From Palaemon carinicauda (Eukaryota; Arthropoda; Malacostraca; Decapoda; Palaemonidae): a DNA stretch of 64,000 bases. Each line of letters opens with the position of its first letter. Position 1 is the stretch's first letter. The stretch covers positions 77,435,695 to 77,499,694 of the forward strand of contig NC_090751.1 of NCBI RefSeq assembly GCF_036898095.1, written 5' to 3'. A model generated the notes under the pieces. The model saw nothing but the letters and a program-made list of their open reading frames with translations. It was not told the DNA's origin and made no database searches. This document shows, piece after piece, positions 58,842 through 64,000 of the stretch. The position numbers and the translations under genes were made by a program.

Positions 58842-59089
58842 TGTAACAATATGTGAATGTTGTGGTCAGGAATTCGTATGTAATCAGTGTATGAATATTG
58901 TTGGTACGCTGTCTAAGTTTGTAAATGATATCTGTTGTTTATGTTTGGGTAAGTCACGTGACCACACAGTCTTCCGCATTCTCCCCCGCTCTACAAATGT
59001 TGGCTCGGCAATGCTGTATCACTTGCTGTTTAACTTGTATAATAAACTAAGGTTAATTACCCTCAGCTTATCAATCAGAACCCATAACA
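58842..59089 (+). repeat. Candidate 5' LTR of the tRNA-Leu Gypsy
   Basis: Begins TGTAAC and ends CATAACA directly before the primer site, with AATAAA at about 59041. The start is a guess, since no second LTR is visible for comparison. Confidence 0.45.
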
Positions 59090-59104
59090 TGGTGTCAGGA
59101 GTGG
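59090..59104 (+). promoter_or_regulatory. Primer-binding site (tRNA-Leu)
   Basis: TGGTGTCAGGAGTGG complements the 3' end, including CCA, of eukaryotic tRNA-Leu(CAG) for 15 bases. Confidence 0.75.
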
Positions 59105-59279
59105 TTCTTATCTACATATAAGCTGGATTAAAGAAGAAATGAGGGTAAGTGACAACTTACAAGTTACGGACCGGTTTGTTGATGTCCTAGGCTACGACTT
59201 TTGCCGACGTGCATAATTTTTCCCAGTGGGATAAGTTTTTTTTCTCTCATCATAATTAAGGTAGTTTTGTACCATAAAG

Positions 59280-62198
59280 ATGAATGTACAGCTAACTCCA
59301 CCGAGTCCTATGGACTTTAGTGCAAGTACTAATGTAGCCCTCAAATGGAAGAAATTTAAAGAAGCTTTTATTAACTATGAAATTGCCACAGGCTTAGATA
59401 ATGAAGCTGACAGACGAAGGGTAGCAACATTCTTGCATGTTATAGGAGAATTAGGGGTTGAGAAATATAATGCACTGTCTTGGGATGCAGATGGAGATAA
59501 ATATAAGATAGATATAGTATTAAGGAAATTTGATGCAGAATGCAGTCCCAGATCAAATATAATCATGGAAAGATACAAATTTCTCAAGCGGAAACAAGAA
59601 TCTAATGAAAGTTGTGATCAATTCATAACTCAGTTAAGAATTCTATGCAAAACTTGCAATTATGATAATGAAGAAGAAATGATCAGGGATCAATTCATCC
59701 TCAATTTGTATGATGATAAGGCTAGGGAGAAATTACTGGATCATGTGCAGATGGATACAAAGCCAATGACCTTGGAAAGGGCTGTGAATTTTGTAAAAAA
59801 TTATGAAATGCGAATTCAGCAAAAGCAGCAGATGACTAGTAGCAATACTGAAGAAGAGGAAGTTAATGTCGTGTGGAAGAAGAAAAATAAGTACACAAAT
59901 CCTCAAATTAAGCCTAAGTACAATTGTGCCAAGGAAATAAAAGATTGCAGGTATTGTGGCAGGACTCATAAAATTAGGATGTGCCCAGCATATGGTCAAG
60001 TGTGTGCTAAATGTAAGAGAAGGAATCATTATGCTAAACAGTGTAATAGTAATTGGAACTCTGAAAAAGTGAAAACTTGTGAAGAGAATGAGGACAGTGA
60101 TAGTGACCTTCAGCAAATTAGCACAATAAATGAATCGATAGGAAACATTTCTATGTCTCATGAAAGAAAGCAGTATGTAACCATGACTGTAAATCAGCAA
60201 GAAATAAATTTTCAGATTGATTCCGGTGCTACGTGCAATGTTTTGAGTGTTAGAGAATTGAAGCGTTTGATTGGCAATGATAAGTTAGATATTGGTGATA
60301 GCATCAAACTGAAAGTGTTTAATAATAAAACAATCGAGACTATTGGAGTTAAAACTCTAATGTGTGAAAGGAAAGGAAAGCAGTATAAACTTAATTTCTA
60401 TGTAGTGAAGGAAAATTTTACTTCTGTAATAGGTTATGAGGATGGACAGAGACTGAAATTGATCAAAATTCTTGTGAATGATAACCCAAGTGCTAAGCAA
60501 GAAATAAATGAGGTTTCTCCGAAAGGGTTAGATAAAAACAAGATTATTTCTGATTTTCCTGATTTATTCGAAGGATTGGGGGAATTAGGACCTCCATGTA
60601 AGATAAATATTGATGATACAGTGTCACCAGTGATCCATGCTCCAAGAAAAGTTCCTTTTGCCCTTAAGAGAAAATTGAAGCAGCAGTTAAGTAGTATGGA
60701 AGGTACCATTATTGAAAAGGTCTTGGAACCTACAAATTGGGTTTCTAGCATGGTTTTAGTAACAAAACCTAATTCCGATTTAAGGATTTGTTTAGATCCT
60801 ACAGATCTGAACAAAGCTATCAGGAGACCCCATTATCCACTTCCAACAATTGAGGAAATTTTACCAAGATTGGGTAAAGCTAAAATATTTTCAGTACTTG
60901 ATGCAAAGAACGGATTTTGGCAATTGCAACTTGACATAGAGTCAAGTTATTTGACTACATTTAATACGCCTTTTGGTAGGTATAGATGGAAGAGAATGCC
61001 TTTTGGTATATCATCGGCACCAGAAGAGTACCAGAGACGAATGCATGATGCCTTACATAATTTAGATGGCATAGAAGTAATAGCAGACGATATCCTAGTT
61101 GATGGCAAAGGAAATACTGATCAGGAAGCTTTGGAAAACCATGATAAGAACCTATTAGCGTTACTACAAAGATTCCGAAAAGAAAACATCAAGTTAAATC
61201 AAGAGAAGATGAAATTACATGTGACTGAAGTTAAGTACATTGGACATTTGCTAACAAAGGATGGTGTTTGTCCAGATCCAAAGAAAATTGAAGCTATTAA
61301 TTGTCTAAAAGTGCCAAGTGATGTTAAATCATTGAAAAGATTTCTAGGGATGGTTAATTATCTTTCAAAGTTTTTACCAAGGTTGTCAGAAGTAACTCAA
61401 CCATTAAGAAATCTGGAAAAGAAAAATGTTGAATGGCAGTGGAACTCTTCTCGTGATGAAGCATTCTCCAAGATTAAGAAACTAATTGTTGAAGCTCCTT
61501 GCTTGAAATATTTTGACAGTAATTGTAATGTGTCTTTACAGTGTGATGCTTCAATGTCAGGATTAGGTGCTGTCCTAATGCAAAACGGTCACCCAGTGGC
61601 TTATGCTTCTAAATCGTTAACTGAAACAGAACAGCGATATGCTCAAATAGAAAAAGAGATGTTAGCCATTGTTTTTGCAGCATTACGTTTTGATCAATAC
61701 CTTTATGGCAAAGATGTTATTGTAGAAACTGATCACAAACCTTTGGAAAGTATTTTTAAGAAACCATTAATGAAATGTCCCAAGAGGTTACAAAGTATGT
61801 TATTGCAATTGCAGAAGTTTAATTTGAGTGTTAAGTATAAACCAGGTAGTAAAATGTATATAGCAGATACATTGAGTAGAGATTTTTTGTCGAATACATT
61901 TTCAGGTGCTGATAAATCTGATGTAATTGCATTATTTGAAGAGGTTGGTAATGTAAATATGACAGAACATGTTGCTGTGACAAATGAAAGACTTGAGGAT
62001 ATTAGACAAAAGACCATAAGTGATATTACATTGCAAACATTAAAAGAAACAATTCTAAAAGGTTGGCCCACTCATTGTAGAGAGGTTCCTGTAACCATAA
62101 GATCTTTTTTAAAATTTAGGGATGAACTTACTATTGATAATGATATAATATTTAGAGGTAATTGCATTGTAGTCCTGATCTCATGTAATGACAAATGA
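59280..62198 (+). CDS. Gypsy gag-pol, open but truncated before integrase
   Basis: 972 codons from ATG 59280. Gag is residues 1-215. Two zinc knuckles follow, C223-x2-C226-x3-H230-x4-C235 and C242-x2-C245-x4-H250-x4-C255. The protease has DSGA at 314-317. RT has IADD with aspartates 603-604. RNase H has QCDAS and ETDHKP. The frame runs into CCT3-derived sequence at about 62185 and stops at 62196-62198. gag and pol are fused in one frame, unlike E1/E2. Two knuckles suggest a mag/SURL-like lineage, but this is a weak call. No stop or frameshift in 2.9 kb suggests a young copy. Confidence 0.88.
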   Translation: MNVQLTPPSPMDFSASTNVALKWKKFKEAFINYEIATGLDNEADRRRVATFLHVIGELGVEKYNALSWDADGDKYKIDIVLRKFDAECSPRSNIIMERYKFLKRKQESNESCDQFITQLRILCKTCNYDNEEEMIRDQFILNLYDDKAREKLLDHVQMDTKPMTLERAVNFVKNYEMRIQQKQQMTSSNTEEEEVNVVWKKKNKYTNPQIKPKYNCAKEIKDCRYCGRTHKIRMCPAYGQVCAKCKRRNHYAKQCNSNWNSEKVKTCEENEDSDSDLQQISTINESIGNISMSHERKQYVTMTVNQQEINFQIDSGATCNVLSVRELKRLIGNDKLDIGDSIKLKVFNNKTIETIGVKTLMCERKGKQYKLNFYVVKENFTSVIGYEDGQRLKLIKILVNDNPSAKQEINEVSPKGLDKNKIISDFPDLFEGLGELGPPCKINIDDTVSPVIHAPRKVPFALKRKLKQQLSSMEGTIIEKVLEPTNWVSSMVLVTKPNSDLRICLDPTDLNKAIRRPHYPLPTIEEILPRLGKAKIFSVLDAKNGFWQLQLDIESSYLTTFNTPFGRYRWKRMPFGISSAPEEYQRRMHDALHNLDGIEVIADDILVDGKGNTDQEALENHDKNLLALLQRFRKENIKLNQEKMKLHVTEVKYIGHLLTKDGVCPDPKKIEAINCLKVPSDVKSLKRFLGMVNYLSKFLPRLSEVTQPLRNLEKKNVEWQWNSSRDEAFSKIKKLIVEAPCLKYFDSNCNVSLQCDASMSGLGAVLMQNGHPVAYASKSLTETEQRYAQIEKEMLAIVFAALRFDQYLYGKDVIVETDHKPLESIFKKPLMKCPKRLQSMLLQLQKFNLSVKYKPGSKMYIADTLSRDFLSNTFSGADKSDVIALFEEVGNVNMTEHVAVTNERLEDIRQKTISDITLQTLKETILKGWPTHCREVPVTIRSFLKFRDELTIDNDIIFRGNCIVVLISCNDK

Positions 62199-62447
62199 CG
62201 GTAATGCAATTCTTCGAGAAATCACTGTTCAGCATCCAGCTGCCAAGCACATGATTGAGATCGCTCGCACTCAGGATGAGGAGGTTGGTGATGGTACCAC
62301 AAGTGTTGTCATTCTAGCTGGAGAGATGTTGGCGGTTGCTGAACAGTTTTTGCAGCACAAAATGCATCCTGTTATTATTATTCAAGCTTACAGACAAGCA
62401 TTAGAAGATGCTATTTGTACCCTTGAAGATCAGCTAAGTATCCCAAT
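62185..62447 (+). pseudogene. CCT3: CCT3 (TCP-1 gamma) cDNA fragment, sense, inside Gypsy pol
   Basis: Encodes about 87 residues of the chaperonin subunit CCT gamma, starting VMTNDGNAILREI and including the nucleotide-binding GDGTTSVVILAGE motif, ending SIP. It has no introns. The reading frame continues without a stop into the integrase piece, giving an open fusion of 179 codons from 62188. The last 59 bases are also present on the opposite strand at the window's right edge with one difference. It is a fragment, not a gene. Confidence 0.85.
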
Positions 62448-62727
62448 GAAGACGACAACGTCTTACGCCACGATAAAAGAGTTAATGCAAATTTTTTCAA
62501 CGCATGGTATTCCAGAAAGAATTGTTACAGATAATGGTCCACAATTTACTTCACAAGAGTTTAAAGAATTTTGTAATGTCAATGGTATAAAGCATACATT
62601 TTCAGCTACATATCATCCATCCACTAATGGAGAGGCTGAAAGATTTGTTCAAACATTTAAGCACAATATGAAGTGTAGAAGAGCAAATTCAAGTAATTTG
62701 TTTCTACAAAATGCAAATGCAGAATGA
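62443..62727 (+). pseudogene. Gypsy integrase fragment downstream of CCT3 insert
   Basis: Carries the second catalytic Asp in VTDNGPQF and the Glu in NGEAERF, 35 residues apart, typical of Gypsy integrase. The zinc domain and first catalytic Asp are missing. After about 62697 the similarity to integrase fades and the complement of the CCT3 3' end begins. Confidence 0.8.
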
Positions 62728-62737
62728 ATTTGTCAGA

Positions 62738-64000
62738 TTAGTCCATTGGGCCAGCATCCTGCATTTCCTTTGGATTACCCTCGCCTTTATTCTTTTTGGA
62801 GCCAGAAACAATGTCATCAATACGAAGAAGCAAAACAGCAGTCTCAACAGTAGTCTTATAAACTTGCAGCTTTACAGTCAGTGGCTCCCAAATTTTGATG
62901 GTCCTCATGTCTGTCATTTCTCCACTCTCTCCATCCACACCCCAGAATGTCTCCCCATTGGCATGCTTTGCACGCAAGTTTGTTAACAGTCTGATGATGT
63001 TGGCACCGCAGTTTTGTGCAAGAGTTCTTGGGATGACCTCTAAAGCTTGTCCAAGAGCAGAGTAGGGCCACTGTTTAACTCCAGAAACCGACTTGGCCTT
63101 TTCTTGAAGTATGTGAGACAAAGCCATTTCCACTGCACCACCTCCAAGGACAAGCTTGGGCTCTACCACAAGGTTGCGTGCTACCCCTAGAGCATCTTGT
63201 AGATTTCGCTCAACTTCATTAAGGATATCTTTGCTGGGACCACGCAAAAGAATTGTACAGGCTTTGGGGTCTTTGCATTCAGTTATAAATGTGAAATACT
63301 CATCCCCTATCTTCTTGACTTCAAATAGACCTGCTCCAGTTCCTACATCTTCTTCCTTGAGCTCTTCTGTGCGATTGACAATTACAGCTCCACACGCTTT
63401 TGAAAGTCTGTTGTTGTCAGATTTCTTAACTCTTCTTAAGCAAGTAATCCCTGCCTTGACAAGAAAATGCTGGGCAAGATCTGAAACTCCTTTTTCTGTG
63501 ATTATTAAATCTGGTCTGAGGGCTATCAGATCAGCACACAGTGATTTGACATGTTCCTCCTCCATTTCCAGCATCTTTGTGAAATCTGTTTCTGCAGTAA
63601 GTTCAACATCTGTCTGAGATTCCCCTTTCTTATATTCCAAAGGACAATCTAATAATATTATCCGTGGGTTTTCAATACGACGCTTCATCTTTTGGTGTGT
63701 GACATCTTTGTTGACCATAATACCACTAAGAACTTGACACTCCTCGATGGTTCCACCTGGAATTTTTTCAATTCTTGCCCACTTTTTCACATCGATTTCC
63801 TTGCGTCCATCAGATTCAGTTGTAATAGTTTTTACAGCTTTAAGGGCAATAGCACATGCTAAGTCTGCATACTGTCCCATAAATTTGGTACCAATACAAG
63901 ACTTGATGACATCAACCATTTTCTCTTCACATTCCAAGTCAATTGGAATACTTAGCTGATCTTCAAGGGTACAAATAGCATCTTCTAATGCTTGTCTGTA
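62738..64000 (-). CDS. CCT3: CCT3 (T-complex protein 1 gamma), intronless, partial
   Basis: An open frame of 420 codons, from the window edge to TAA at 62738-62740, encodes the C-terminal three quarters of CCT gamma, a subunit of the cytosolic TRiC/CCT ring that folds actin and tubulin. Family motifs include VLGGGAVEMALSH, GTGAGLFEVKKIG and ETAVLLLRIDDIVSG near the C-terminus. No intron, stop or frameshift is seen over 1.26 kb. Animal CCT3 genes usually have introns, so a retrocopy is likely; a native intron-poor gene is possible. The first about 125 residues lie outside the window. The 3' untranslated part meets Gypsy sequence at about 62697-62737. Confidence 0.88.
   Translation of the reverse strand, partial: YRQALEDAICTLEDQLSIPIDLECEEKMVDVIKSCIGTKFMGQYADLACAIALKAVKTITTESDGRKEIDVKKWARIEKIPGGTIEECQVLSGIMVNKDVTHQKMKRRIENPRIILLDCPLEYKKGESQTDVELTAETDFTKMLEMEEEHVKSLCADLIALRPDLIITEKGVSDLAQHFLVKAGITCLRRVKKSDNNRLSKACGAVIVNRTEELKEEDVGTGAGLFEVKKIGDEYFTFITECKDPKACTILLRGPSKDILNEVERNLQDALGVARNLVVEPKLVLGGGAVEMALSHILQEKAKSVSGVKQWPYSALGQALEVIPRTLAQNCGANIIRLLTNLRAKHANGETFWGVDGESGEMTDMRTIKIWEPLTVKLQVYKTTVETAVLLLRIDDIVSGSKKNKGEGNPKEMQDAGPMD

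Larger units (their letters stand above)
58842..62737 (+). mobile_element. Gypsy retrotransposon with tRNA-Leu primer site and CCT3 insert
   Basis: A candidate LTR, a primer-binding site, a 972-codon gag-pol frame and a displaced integrase piece are present. Between RNase H and integrase the element's own sequence is replaced by CCT3 cDNA (62185-62447). No 3' LTR is seen in the window; it may lie beyond 64000, in which case the antisense CCT3 frame is also inside the element. Confidence 0.75.

Noticed and set aside
59090..59104. tRNA-like sequence near the Gypsy leader
   Set aside because: Only the 3' 15 bases of tRNA-Leu are matched, in antisense, as expected for a primer-binding site; there is no tRNA gene.
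62188..62727. Open CCT3-integrase fusion frame as a new functional gene
   Set aside because: It lacks the rest of both proteins, and no promoter or other sign of function is visible. I treat it as a by-product of template switching.
63156..63617. + strand open frame of 153 codons over the CCT3 region
   Set aside because: It is the antisense shadow of the conserved CCT3 frame.

Overview
This is a eukaryotic, almost entirely transposon-derived stretch, most likely from a decapod crustacean. That guess rests on several full-length DIRS1-type tyrosine-recombinase retrotransposons (a group known to be widespread in Decapoda), a Tigger-type DNA transposon, CsRn1-like Gypsy elements and long GA and TTA microsatellites. 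No operon, rRNA, tRNA gene or CRISPR array is visible. The only host-gene sequence is chaperonin CCT3, and it sits inside a chimeric retroelement at the right edge.

Layout, left to right. 1-7862: DIRS copy A (+), left end outside the window. 7866-8883: unassigned. 8884-46391: an old, divergent DIRS element H (-), cut up by later insertions: a Tigger element (9748-13650), DIRS copy B (14764-35850, -), and two CsRn1-like Gypsy elements E1 (36056-40885, -) and E2 (41502-46352, -). Copy B is itself split by DIRS copy C (22272-34674, +), whose right terminal repeat is split by a piggyBac-like element (30937-34493) filled with a ~375-bp satellite. 46392-58841: 5' ends of further DIRS relatives stacked inside each other (G, F1, F2, K), with DIRS copy D (48319-57161, +) inside F2. 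58842-64000: a Gypsy element with a tRNA-Leu primer site, whose pol is interrupted by a CCT3 cDNA piece and which is followed by an intronless CCT3 reading frame on the opposite strand, running off the window.

The family-1 DIRS copies (A-D) share one plan: left inverted terminal repeat, a conserved TATA-like block, a ~2.3-kb GCCGG-rich leader ending at a splice-acceptor-like site, gag, an overlapping pol (RT, RNase H, methyltransferase-like domain), a tyrosine recombinase (YR) overlapping pol, an internal complementary region (ICR), and a right inverted terminal repeat. This matches DIRS-1. Each copy carries several stops and frameshifts; only the YR frame of copy A is unbroken. E1 and E2 have intact 4-bp target duplications, share an in-frame UGA between gag and pol, and each has different disabling changes.

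The most noteworthy finding is the Gypsy/CCT3 chimera at 62185-64000. Next are the DIRS recombination-site architecture with its 19-bp arm repeats, and the unusual features shared by E1 and E2: the conserved UGA and a DDD rather than DDE integrase triad. All identifications were made by reading the sequence; no database search was run.
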